NCBI RefSeq assembly: GCF_963678975.1
Contig: NC_089274.1
Coordinates: 32,593,090-32,657,089 of the forward strand
Origin: Dysidea avara
Taxonomy: Eukaryota; Porifera; Demospongiae; Dictyoceratida; Dysideidae
Reading direction: 5' to 3'
Length of the DNA stretch: 64,000 bases
Shown: positions 31,901-43,400 of the stretch, one piece after another
Layout: every line of letters starts with the position of its first letter
Position numbering within the stretch: the first letter of the stretch is position 1
The notes under the pieces: model-generated
Database searches by the model: none
Seen by the model: only the letters and a program-made list of their open reading frames with translations
Told to the model about the DNA's origin: nothing
Made by a program: the position numbers and the translations under genes

Positions 31901-32090
31901 CCTGACGAATTGTTCAATAGAATGTCGTTGGAGTTGTTAGAAGTCAAGCAGGGGGCGTTAGGTTCTTCCTCCTCGTCAACCTGCGCGACGGATGAGGGAC
32001 TTTCCTCCCGGAGAATTGAACTCTGCGGATCCAAGCTGGCCCTCGAGCTAGCCTGGAGTGTCGCATTTGGTTCAAAATGGCAACGACGCC
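28941..32090 (-). mobile_element. R2-like (RLE-type) non-LTR retrotransposon
   Basis: About 3.15 kb on the minus strand, ending in a poly-A tail (T-run 28938-28955 on plus). It is flanked by a 12-bp direct repeat TGCGGAATCTTT at 28929-28940 and 32091-32102, and part of the A-tail may belong to it. It lies inside one arm of a palindromic MITE, just upstream of the KDZ gene start. An intact frame and clean duplication indicate recent insertion. Confidence 0.87.
29032..32090 (-). CDS. Reverse transcriptase / restriction-like endonuclease polyprotein
   Basis: One uninterrupted frame of about 1020 codons. RT landmarks in order: GVRPIGVCEVMRRIVAKA, VLLVDASNAFNSLNR (catalytic D), GTTQGDPLAMPMYALA, and VWYADDACACG (the YADD catalytic box). 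The C-terminal quarter has a CxC-x7-H-x4-C knuckle (CACGTSFSVEHALSC), RHNEIRD and DGARLDIAMNGFWGG ... CFVDVRVFNP, matching the PD-(D/E)XK restriction-like endonuclease of R2-type elements. The enzyme nicks DNA and primes reverse transcription at the nick. No N-terminal zinc fingers and no ATG are seen in roughly the first 200 codons. It is either slightly 5'-truncated or uses non-AUG initiation as proposed for R2. The nearest family could be Utopia-like, which I cannot confirm. Confidence 0.9.
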
Positions 32091-32318
32091 TGCGGAATCT
32101 TTGCAATACAAGTCACCAGAAACGTCACCTATCAAAGTTGGGTGACGCATTTCAAAGTTTCTCAGTTGGCGCTTTACAGTTTTGGTGCAAACATTCCGCA
32201 AACCTCACTATCATACAGTAAGAGACCTTGCGCGACAACAAAAACAAGCGAAATCACGTACACAAGATTTCGTCCAATCAAATCAATTCGTTTTTGAAGT
32301 TCAAACTAAGGTCGTAGA

Positions 32319-32447
32319 TTCGCGATTCTTTCTATGTCTTATCTCGGGCCCGAGATAAGGCTATTCTTATCTAGAGCCCAGGATAAGCAAATCACGTGCG
32401 CTTAAACTGGGCCCGAGATAAGAAAGAATAATGTTACGAATCGCGTG
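32319..32447. repeat. Hairpin with a perfect 22-bp palindrome
   Basis: A perfect palindrome at 32338-32359 centred on CGGGCCCG. The outer inverted pair GATTCGCGATTCTTTCT (about 32318) and AGAAAGAATA ... CGAATCGC (about 32411-32446) makes a small foldback, probably a MITE. Confidence 0.65.
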
Positions 32448-32914
32448 CCATACACCTGCCCGCATGGTAATTTTAAAACCGCATGCAAATTTATTATTGC
32501 ATTTGATAGTCGCGTGAACCAAATCAGTGTATTGCTACTGGCAGGGAGTTGTGTGGTCATGTCATTGGGATGAAGACTAGTGTCATTGGATAGGTGGACT
32601 CTGACGCGAGCTTCGGAAGTTATTTAGTGCATGGCTCCGCCTAGCAGTGATTATATAGCATGTGTCACCACGAGCATGACAAATGCCTTTCTGGCTGCGC
32701 ACGCGGAAACACGAGGGGTCTGCAACACTTCGAATCTATAACCTTCTAGAGGTTTGAATCTATACAGTAAAATCTTTCAAATCACAACTAACCTTGAATC
32801 TAGCTCTCCTGAATCTAAGAAATAAGTGACTAGGAGTTAGCTAATGGGCTCCCTTTAATATCCTAGATTTTATCAATAATAGCCGCCCGCCCCGGTGCAT
32901 CATGCATGGTGTTA

Positions 32915-33072
32915 TCTGGGAAAGTTCGAGGCTGCCCAGGTCCAGTCATGGATTTTTTCTCCTTTCTCCACCTTTTCAAACACACTTTATGTAACAACTC
33001 TGGATAGGCTGTAGGACCAAGTGTCCTACAGACCTTCAGCACTTGTGCTGTAAAACCTTAATAAATAAACTA
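32915..33072 (+). repeat. SINE copy (partial)
   Basis: Contains GTTCGAGGCTGCCCAGGTCC, the body CATGGATTTTTTCTCC and the tail CCTACAGACCTTCAGCAC ... AATAAATAAA. Nearly identical to the next copy but with a truncated head. Confidence 0.85.
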
Positions 33073-33159
33073 ATGTCCTGGGCTCCATTTGGTTCCACAA
33101 GGGGTACTTTGGATAATAAGTCACTCTCTAGAGTTCCTATGGATATACGTACTTGAAAT

Positions 33160-33390
33160 TGACAAGGAGAAAACATCCTGACCGCCTGGCAGACTCCTGT
33201 AAGTGTTCGAGCGTTAATCGGATGGCTGCAGGTTCGAGGCTGCCCAGGTCCAGTCATGGATTTTTTTCTCCTTTCTCCACCTTTTCAAACACACTTTATG
33301 TAACAACTCTGGATAGGCTGTAGGACCTAGTGTCCTACAGACCTTCAGCACTTGTGTTGTAAAGCCTTAATAAATAAATAAATAAAATAA
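33160..33390 (+). repeat. tRNA-derived SINE, fullest copy
   Basis: The head has a B-box-like GGTTCGAGGCT (33230-33240) preceded by GTGTTCGAGCGTTAATCGGA. The body is shared with 32915-33072. The 3' end is (AATAAATA)n. Other copies or tails: 8540-8618, 7205-7260, 2455-2510 and 63868-64000 (reverse). RNA polymerase III transcription is inferred from the B box. Confidence 0.8.
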
Positions 33391-33984
33391 ATAAAAGAAG
33401 GAATTAACAATTGTTGGCCTAAAGATACCGCACGTGACGTCTTGTTGTGATGCAAGGTCTCCCTATAGAACTACTGTAAAGACTACTCTATTGAATTGAA
33501 AGTTCATACGTCATTCTGGTACAGAATGTATTCGCTAGGCGAAATAGTGCCGATAATTGGTGACTTACGCTATATACATACACCTATAGCCTAGCATTCG
33601 TGGGTGGTTTGGTATTGTTGATTCTCGGAGATCGAAATTTCACGGTGCGGACCCTAGCTATATAGCTATGTGTGTAGCTATGTTAGGGTCCGCAATCCGA
33701 AAAATCAACTTCTACAAATCAATCCCTCTACCATTGTGGGATATTCATTGTAGTATCCCATTGCTTGATCCACCGTGAAACCGGAGGCACGATTGTTGTC
33801 TTCACAGAAATATCATTTTCAGTATCTCACAAGATGCAAGGTTTATTTTTTAAATTTCGTGCTCCACACAAAGGACCGGATGAAACTTGCTACTTAGCCA
33901 AATCGTATCCAGAGTTGTTGTAGTTGAAAACTACGCACAGAAATAAGTTAATGATTTGCTGGGTGCCCGCACAGTAAAAACAAA

Positions 33985-34392
33985 GTAGTGAACGTCACTA
34001 CTTTATGTAGTGACGTTCACTACTTTTAGATTCACTACAACGTAGTGAATTATCAAAGTAGTGAAGGTCACTACCAATGTAGTGACGTTCACTACATTTT
34101 AATTCACTACGTTGTAGTGAAATCATAATGTAGTGACGTTCACTACAAAAAGTAGTGACGTTCACTACATTTTAATTCACTACATTGTAGTGAAATCATA
34201 ATGTAGTGACGTTCACTACAAAAAGTAGTGACGTTCACTACATTTTAATTCACTACATTGTAGTGAAATCATAATGTAGTGACGTTCACTACAAAAAGTA
34301 GTGACCTTCACTACATTTTAATTCACTACATTGTAGTGAAATCATAATGTAGTGACGGTCACTACAAAAAGTAGTGACCTTCACTACATTAT
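33985..34392. repeat. TAGTGACGTTCACTAC palindromic tandem array (left)
   Basis: More than a dozen copies of the palindromic unit GTAGTGACGTTCACTAC alternate with ATTCACTAC.TTGTAGTGAA. There is an approximately 67-bp higher-order period (for example 34127, 34194, 34261, 34328). Confidence 0.93.
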
Positions 34393-36060
34393 AAATTTTT
34401 ACTATACATCAATATAACAGCATGTTAAGAACACTGTTACTGTCAGTAACATTTAACATTGGTATATAAAGGACAGTTTCTGAGGTATCATAACAGACTA
34501 TAAACCAAAATTGCAGGTTGATAGACTTCTTTAAATAAAATGTTACCTCTGAAAAATGACAACCTCTTTATAACAGTATGGTCACAAAGTGTCCACTAGA
34601 AGTATCATCTGCATATTTCACCACAACTATGTAAACTTGCTGTGTATTCACAGTAGTATAGGCTAAATGTAGCAAAACCAAACAAAATATCCGATTGTAC
34701 ATATGTGGGTGTGTGTGTGTGTGTGTGTGATAACACTGGAAAACAGCAGTCATGTATTGTAGCCTCAGATTTTCTATTGGTAGGGACTATACAGTACATT
34801 TGATAAATTTCTGATTTGAAGATTAAGATTCCCACCTGAAGCCATTTATTGAAGTGAAAAGGATGCTTATAAGAAGATACTATGAGTTTGCACATGCATG
34901 AAAGATCACATGACAACCTTTAGAAATTTGCAGGGGATATGGTATGGGATGCTGCTGTCAATGCTAAGGAGCTAGGATTTACTTCACAAAGGACTTTCAT
35001 TCATTGATTAGGTTCAACATGTACTTCTGCAGGAACGTCAATGAAGTCTTTGCAGACATTCTACTAGGCTGTAGTAAGCCAAGTAAAAAAGTTTTGACTA
35101 CTTTTCTGGACATGGGGAAACTAGGCAAATCTGATGTCAAACTGTACTCATAAATTTTAGTATGTAAATGCTATAAATACCTGCATTTATGAAACCACTA
35201 AACTTTCACGTTCATGTAATCAAAATGGTAAATGTAAAATATTATATAACATCAACTATACGTACTGTTAAGTTTAACAATGGAAATATACGTATAATGT
35301 ACATACGTAACAAAAACACATCTTTGACCAGCTTCTGCATCTTTCATCCAGCAGCGGGCAGAACGAGTCTGTAAATGAAAAACAATATATCATGTACATG
35401 TATCTGGAAACATAGACATTTGTGAAATGTGCCTTGTTCTGTATTTATTAGGGATGAAAAAATTACTCGCTAAGGAAATTCACTCAGACAGTCTTTCTAG
35501 AATCCACTCAAACTAGCTCATTATGTCACACGACCATACAAATCCCCTTCTAGCCTGAGTATTCCTAGGGTTTGCAGGTCGAGACATGGTCGGGGTTTAC
35601 ATTGTCAGTGCTTACCCGGTAGGTGGGAAACTATAATTTTCAGTGATGCAAATCCCCACCTTGGCCAGGCAATAAGAATGTAAAGCTTCTCTAATTGCAA
35701 GTCCTGATTTTGACTTGAAAGGCAAGCCATGCAAATGGTAACCCAGAACCTTTGCATTATGCAATGTTTCAGAGTCTAACTGTTATGCTTTAATTTATAA
35801 TACAAATACTGTATTGCCTTGAGTTATGCACCTATCAGTGTAATCCCTGACTATACCACTGATACGGGATGAGGTGGAGGCAAACAGGCTGTGTGAAATA
35901 GTTCACTTGTGAAGGTGGGTTGATATTTCCCTGGTTGAGAATATGTAGCTGACACAGATAGATAGTCTGGGCATGTGAAACTATGTTGGGTGGAGGTGCA
36001 TGTGTGTAGAGTATTTTCTGTCCAGCTTTAGACTATAGAACAAGTGCCCGCAAACAACAT
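34393..36060. other. AT-rich interior with one candidate exon
   Basis: Contains a short (GT)n at 34706-34730 and the candidate minus-strand exon 35307-35368. Nothing else supported. Confidence 0.4.
35307..35368 (-). CDS. Candidate exon paralogous to secreted-protein exon 2
   Basis: Acceptor ATTTACAG, then TRSARCWMKDAEAGQRCVFV, then donor GTATGT (phase 2). The pattern C-x-MKD...EAG...CVF-V repeats that of the exon at 37407-37547. It looks like a duplicated or alternative exon of the same gene. Expression unknown. Confidence 0.5.
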
Positions 36061-36063
36061 ATA

Positions 36064-37089
36064 TGTGACCAGATTTGCGAAAGGGGGTCTTCCATACATC
36101 TAAATTACCAAATTTAATGACTCATAACCAGACCTCTTAACTATCACAATTTGGTCATGAGACGCATGATTTCAGCCTTCATATCACGACCACTTGTTGA
36201 TCTCACGATTTCCAATAAAATTTTCTAAGGCACGCTAAATCTCCTTGATTTAAGCCCCAAAACGTCTTGTAGCAGGTGTCACGTGATCAGATAATTAGAA
36301 TAGTGGGGTGCCTCTGTATTTTGAGCTGAAAATTTTGGCAGTTTCCCATACTTTTGAATGTGTCACAATCAAGTCACTTTGCTGCCAAACTCAATGAACT
36401 GACCCCTATTTAAAGGTGAAATCCTTTGAGAAAAGACTCAGTACACTGAAGAATTAGGTGAAATCCTACCAGTTGTGTTATTACAAATGTTTATTGCTTA
36501 ATTTCAGTTGTTGTGAGACGTACTTGTGCGGAAAATCTGTGCTGAACACTAAATCCACAGCTGGATACTGATTACTCAAGAGATGGGAGGTGATTTCAAC
36601 AACGAATCACTGGTGAGCCAGTACATCAGCTGAGTTGAAAGACTGATATCACGTGATTCAACGATGGAGCAAAATAGTAGGTTCTTGTCATATAGTAGGC
36701 TACACTATAGTATAGAGATATTATAAGCTGCAGTAAACAGCAGTACTGCGCTCACATAGCTAGCTAGTTGTGCCTTTTAAAACATTTTTTTGTTAAAACA
36801 AGTGTAACTATGTGCATGAGCCCCAGCACAAAGATGGTAGGCTTCACAGCTGCATGGGGATGGGTGGCTGGCTTTCTCACAACCAGATCTGCTTCCAGGT
36901 TGAGAGGTCTGTGATATCTTTAGACTAAAAAGGCTATTGATTAAAAAATTGGACAGTAGTGAGCACTAACATAGTTTAGTGGATGGACAAATTTTCAAGT
37001 TAATACATTCCTTGAGCAATGAGTTATGGACTTCTGAGTTCATAGAATTGGATGTGTGTGGAAGACCCCTTTTCATAAATCCAGTCACA
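36064..37089. mobile_element. TA-flanked transposon, TGTGACCAGATTTGCG ends
   Basis: Left end TGTGACCAGATTTGCGAAAG, right end TTTTCATAAATCCAGTCACA. TA lies on both sides (36062-36063, 37090-37091). Related short copy at 49704-49941 and a single end at 48666. About 1 kb inside without a recognisable protein. Confidence 0.78.
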
Positions 37090-37406
37090 TACCGAGTAAC
37101 CATTAATTATCTATGAAGGAACACACCTAACACTCACACTTAAGTTTCATGATGATTCTGTATAAGGCCACCCCATGTAGTTTCCCATCATCCGTCCAGC
37201 ATCATCATAACTTAATATATGCACTCTCATAGCGTATTCATTTACATGTACTTTTGATATGTACTTTCATAGTGTATTCATATTAGTAATAATGTACAGT
37301 ACTCATGTAAACTTCACACTAACGTATTTTAAGGAATATACAGGATTTTACGCTACATAGTATATACTACGTAAATAAACCACATATAGTCTAAAATTAT
37401 AGTACC

Positions 37407-40400
37407 TTAACATCTAAGATAATAATGCTGATTATCTGGTGATGTTTTTAAATACAACGTAGCCACCCTGAAGACACATCCTTTGCCAGCTTCTTTCCAA
37501 GTTCCAACTTCTTTTTTATCTTTCATCACGCAGTGGCCATTACAGATCTGCAATAGAAAACAATACTTTAAACTGAAAAGATATAATGAAATAATTGCAC
37601 ATATTTTGTGACTTTGCGTATGTGATTGGCTGAGCAAAGACCGGTTATTTTCGCCCATTCCTTGGATTCTATTTTATTGCTTCTCCGTTATCTATAGTAA
37701 CAAAAGGAGTGGACAAAGAAGAAGACCATTCCAACAATGAAGTGACCATGGTAAACTTAATTTTTACCGCATCACCCATAACTCACATGGCTTCTGATGT
37801 ATATACATGAAATAAAGATTGTCTTACTCCCCATGAAAAGGCAAATCTGATGGTTTATATAGGTTTTATTGATTCGTGCTTTGTTTCAGTACATAAAAAC
37901 TAAAACATGCATAATTTTTTATGTATATAGCATGCATATTTTTATACTCAATACTTTTTTACTACAAAATAGAACCATACAAAAACAGCTGGTTTTCGCT
38001 CACTATTATAACTGTGGATAATCGACTCTGCTATATCTGATTACTAGAGATCCATTAGCTACAGTATTAAGTAACTCTTGATACCTCCAAGTTTACCCTT
38101 AAAGCTTCTGAGAAAGCTGGTACGTGTCTCAGTGACACTATCATTTGGCAGTGTTTCATGTAGGGTTGGTGGTGAGAGTATTCATGGCAGCAGGAAATCA
38201 CATCTTATATGCATAATTCAATTATTTGTGAATGGTTATCGCTATCATACAGAAGCGATCACGGAATTGAATTGAATATAAGCCGATGGCATATAACAGG
38301 TTTAGCATCATCCTGTTTCTTGCAGTATTGAAATGTTAAATATTTGCTCAGCACTTGCATTTACTGGAAGTGATACAATACAGACTGGAAATACGGCTGG
38401 TCAAGTATAAACACAGGGGCAGATCCAGGGAGTTCAAAGGGTTCCATGGAACCTCATTCTGGAAATTCCCCATGCTAAATCCGCCATTGCTTTGGTTCCA
38501 TTCCAAGAAGCCAAAATGCTCCACATGGCTCTCTATAAATTCTCTCTTGAAAAGCACCCTAGTGATATGACTATGGTTGACAGTCACACAGTAAACAATG
38601 AAGGTGCAAGATACTCTAATAGAGCATACCAATACTACAAGAACAATGGCTGGTCTCCGTAGTCAAGCGATGAATAGATGTTTGGTTCCCCTTTTGCATT
38701 GGTCCCATCAGCAGCATATGGAGAATATAGTAATTGTTTAAACAGAACGACTTCAGAATTTACTTCTGGGGGCCGCACAATGTAAGGATTCCACCCATAC
38801 CCTACTAGAAAGAGTACTACCCTGGCAGCACCCACTCCTTCACAAAAAGAGGAAGGGTCTGGTCACTCTCACTATAGCATTACAGAGTTGCAACTATGGA
38901 AGATAATTAAACAATGAGATCACAATGGCAGCAAGAATGGCATGTTTAACAACCATACGAAGTAAGCATAGTTATAGGTTAAACAAACTCAACCAAAAAG
39001 CACAACCAAAAAATAGTTTTTATATTGATTAGGCATCACGAGTACATCAGCTCCAACTACATGGCCCTCTACCTCCATCTTTTGTTCTTTTAAAGAACAC
39101 CCTATTGTTGACTACAAGCAGCCATTACATCTTCACAAAACATATTACATAATTCCAAGAGCTATTATTAACTCTTGATAATTCTATAGTATCAATGCAT
39201 GATAACTTAAAAAAAATTGTGAATACCAACAACATAATCTGATTGGCACAGCCTGTTTTCTGTAACATGCTACTGATTTGAATGCTAGAGTAACCGGACC
39301 AGGATGGGTACCGGCACATTATACAGTAACTGAATTAAAATAACTTGACCAGAAATGAAAATCTTCCAGCACTTGCAAAGTCGAGGCTTCATATTCTGGG
39401 AATGGCATTACAAGACCAGTGAGCTCTTTAGGATGTCTTTGGAGTGAGCTCCATAAAAAAAGTTATCACAAAATGATCTCAGTAGTATTTCTGACCCTTT
39501 AAAGAACTCTTAGATAACAAGGGAAGAACAAAAATTTTGGTCTCAACAGTTATGGTTAATACATTTTTTACCTCTGAAAGAGGAAAACCTGCAAAAAATG
39601 GATAAAAATTCTGGGTCCCAAAATGTCCAAAATAGCACATGAATAAATAGTACATGAAATCAGTCAATAGTGAGGACAAACCTTTCCATAAATATTAATT
39701 GAGGTCTGGCTGACATTGACCACAGTTGCAGGTCGCACAGTGGACTGGCAGCTAGTATCCTAATTAATGCCTGCACATCCACAAACTTTGGCACAGTCGC
39801 AATGTGTCATTGGGTTCAGAAAAGAAAAGAATGCCATAAATTCATTTTCCAGGTCAGTAGTCTGGCCATGCAAGTATATATATAATAATAATAGTGAGAG
39901 ACTATTGACCCCGGGCCATCAATAAATAATGTCAGTAGTATATAGACCCTTTGCAGGTGAGCTGCTGCCATAGCAACATTCACCATTTTGGAGTACAACC
40001 TGATTTGCAACCCTGATAGCCAGTGTTGGGCAAGTTACTGTGTAAAAGTAACTAGTTACATATTACATGCAACTGAACTATTTAGTTACAGTTACATATT
40101 ACTCATAAAATAAAGTTACTATAATAATATTACATATTATATTACTTTGTGTCCACAGCCTTAAGCTGTCACGTGTGAAACTACCACTTTATCACGTGAC
40201 ATGATTGCGTTGTTGGAAAATGTGCAAATCTTGGTTTTAAGTAAGAAGCTGGTGAATAAGCTTCATTCAGTAGGCTTCGTTACTTCGTTGTGGCTAGGCA
40301 TTACTCAGAGGACAATGAACGAGATTAGTAACTTCGTTACTTGTAGTAATAATATTACGTAATATTACAGTAACTATATTACATAGGTAACGCGTTACAT

Positions 40401-43400
40401 TTGTAAGCAAAGTAACTTGAGTTATATTACTCGTTTTTATAACGTATTTTGTTATATTTAGTTACCACAAAAGTAATAATATTACGTAACGCGCTACTAA
40501 TGTAACGTGTTACTCCCAACACTGCTGATAGCATAGGGGAGAGTGTACGTTTAATCTACATGGTCAACCTTTGCTGTGGAATGCAGGAGAAGCAGCCCTA
40601 GGTATTGTTTTACTCTTATGAAAAGCAATGCTATCAGGTTTGCAAAACTGGTTGTACTCCAAGATGGCGGATGCTGCTATGGCAGCAGCTCACCTGCGAA
40701 GGGTCTATAGCCATACCAGGGATGGCGATGACCAGGGTTAGAGCCCTGGTAATCAGTCAAAGCACCGGTAATTTGTCAGTGTAAAGTGCTATTAGCCCTG
40801 GTAATAACATCTTAAAACCTTCGTAATTATGAAAGGCTGGCCATAGACAGTATATTGTACGTAGAATATACTATCTATGGGCTGGCTAACGCCCATTAAT
40901 TCAAATGTGTGTTTACAGTTACAGCTTGTTTACTTACGATTTTAAACAGACTAATCAGGAACGGTTGATTACAGACGATAAACACTATAGATCTTCAGAT
41001 ACAGACTGCATAGCACTAAGCAGTAGCACCAGAGGTAGCACCTCGAGTAGCATCATGTCAAGGAAACTCTAAATAATGCCACATAAAATTGATGACGTCA
41101 TCTACTTGGTAACATCGTTGCTCACTTAGTTACGTGCTGTAGAAGTCGTGTAAGTGGAAGACTAATAATTGTTCTTTTACTTCTGTTTTCTATTGACTAG
41201 GGACTGTTTCGTAACTGTGACGTGCGGTCAGGTGGCCGCAGAGTGGTCTCTCGAGTCAACTGAGTAGGCTAGGCAGCTTAGCACTGCGTACCTAGTAGCT
41301 GTTGCATTTAGCAAGTGGTTAACAATTCAGAAAAGTAAGTCTTAAATTGTAATTATTTGTTTTACACTTTTGCACACGTAGACTACCCCAGCCTGCGAAG
41401 TTGGCTGCCCGCCAATTTCCCGGCGCCGGCACTGTAGTACCAGAGCCGAGAGGTGATGAAGTTTGGGGCTTTCATTTTAATATACCATAAGGTATAGCAC
41501 ATAGTAACTGAATTGAGTGATGGAGTACTGACACTTATGGTGTGACTGGCGGTTACTTACAAACTGGATTGTCACAGTGTACACTGACGTATTTTAGCTT
41601 TCTGACATACCTGAGCTTCACGGTTTTACCACTACTAGCTAATCACTTTTTTTTTGTTTTCTGTATGTATGCATGTTTGTCAGTTTTGTTCTTGTATTTA
41701 CCTTGCCGTTCCCACGCAGATCTTTTACTACGATCTGATTGTGGTTGCATGAGACCGAGGTCGCACATACTGTAAGCTAACTCTAATTGTGTTTTCTCAT
41801 TTATAATAATGATGGTTCTCTCTCCATGCAGTAGCCGATTGATATTCATTGCAGTGGTGTATACCTGTGGGGTACTGCTGTGTGTCTGCAAGTGTTTAAG
41901 GTTTGTAGCTTTAAACAACCATTCTGCAGTTAAAATGTTGTTTGGCAGTTTAGGTAATACTGACTTTCCATTGGTAGCAGTTTTAAACAGGTAAATGCTT
42001 TAGCTTATTACATTGGAGATTGTTTACGATCTTTGTTTCTTGATATAGCGAATACTGCAAGACTAGCAAATGAAACAATTTGCTATCACTATACTGTGGT
42101 TACTAATAGGAACTGATCTAATATATCAGATGGTTATACCATGCACCCATCCCTTACGCACAGTTGTGCAATAGTTGGTAAGTGCATATATGTTTATCTC
42201 ATATTACATATCAACAATTATTTTATCACAGCATAAATCATGTACATCTGCTCTATTGTAGCTATGCTGGTAAGATTTATTTAGCTACCATAGTTTGTAT
42301 TATATTGTTATATCTTGCAGTTCAATGAGAAAACTTGCAATATACACTGCACAGTATCTGATGCATCTTTGCTGCTGCAGAATCTTCTCACAAGAAATTT
42401 CTGGACTAACATGTATGCACCTATACAAAAAAACTGACATTTTGTATACATGTATTTTTACTTGTATGCAGTATTGTTTTTAATGGAATTCTATGGTGCA
42501 TGAATGCATAAACTGGATGCAAATGCGATGTAGTGAAATCACCGCAAATAAGTAGTGACGTTCACTGTAAAACAGTAGTGAAGTTCACTACTAATGGCAC
42601 TGCAAGTAGTGACGTTCACTACAGTTGGTAGTGACGTTCACTACAATTAGTAGTGACGTTCACTACTTTTTTGTAGTGACGTTCACTACAAAAAAGTAGT
42701 GAACGTCACTACACAAAAATAGTGAGTATTGTGGCAGAGATTTCACTACTAATTAGTAGTGACGTTCACTACTTTGTTTTTACTGTGCGGCACAGGGTTG
42801 CTTTCTTTGAAAAAACACAGACAAAGAAATACGAAGTTTCGAATTCAAACTGTCCTACCACCCAGGGCAAGAGAAGCCAACTATTCCTCATAGTGTTTCG
42901 ATACGGTTGGGTGCATAGTCTGTTTATGCTGTTAGTTTGGAAAAGATCTGAGACTTCTCACCATCTGGGCGACGAGCGTCAAAATTTTCTGCAGCATCAA
43001 AGAATTGTGTCACTCTTTCTAGCCATTTCCAGCGCTTCTGCAGCCACAACAATCATCAATTATAGACTAAAACTATGGAAAAAGATGTCCCTGAACGTTT
43101 GGTAATAGCGGTTGTCAATTATTGTTTCATCCACAGCTTCCACGCCTCGCTCTAAGCTATGCATCAAGGGAGGCAGCAAAATCGTCCAAATTTGACTTCA
43201 CCTCTCACGCTCCACAACAGCTTCAAGTTTTCACTAGATCACCCTACATCACCATTATGCTTCAAAACATCCCAAAACAAACCGAAAAATGTACAATTTT
43301 TGATTCGAGCTGGGTGGAGCTCCTGGTGAGCTGCTGGTATACTGCATCATATGAAATCACAGAAATACCAACTACTACTACTACCAAACGTTTTGAACCA

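Larger units (their letters stand above)
28775..32215. mobile_element. Palindromic MITE split by a retrotransposon
   Basis: The left arm and centre are at 28775-28940, the right arm at 32091-32205. The outer ends are TTTGCGGAATGTTTGCA and its complement (TGCAAACATTCCGCAAA). Both arms share GGTGACTT(CC)TGTATTGC and AAAGATTCCGCA. Joining across the insertion restores a hairpin whose centre is the GTACTGACTACAGCAACCCT region. No clear target duplication for the MITE itself was found. Confidence 0.8.

Noticed and set aside
33160-33390. A tRNA gene at the GGTTCGAGGCT box
   Set aside because: No complete cloverleaf or anticodon arm can be drawn. The sequence continues into a repeated SINE body and tail.
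41542-41994. Hydrophobic open frames resembling membrane segments
   Set aside because: No consistent splice context, and they overlap one another in different frames. Could be chance in T-rich DNA.
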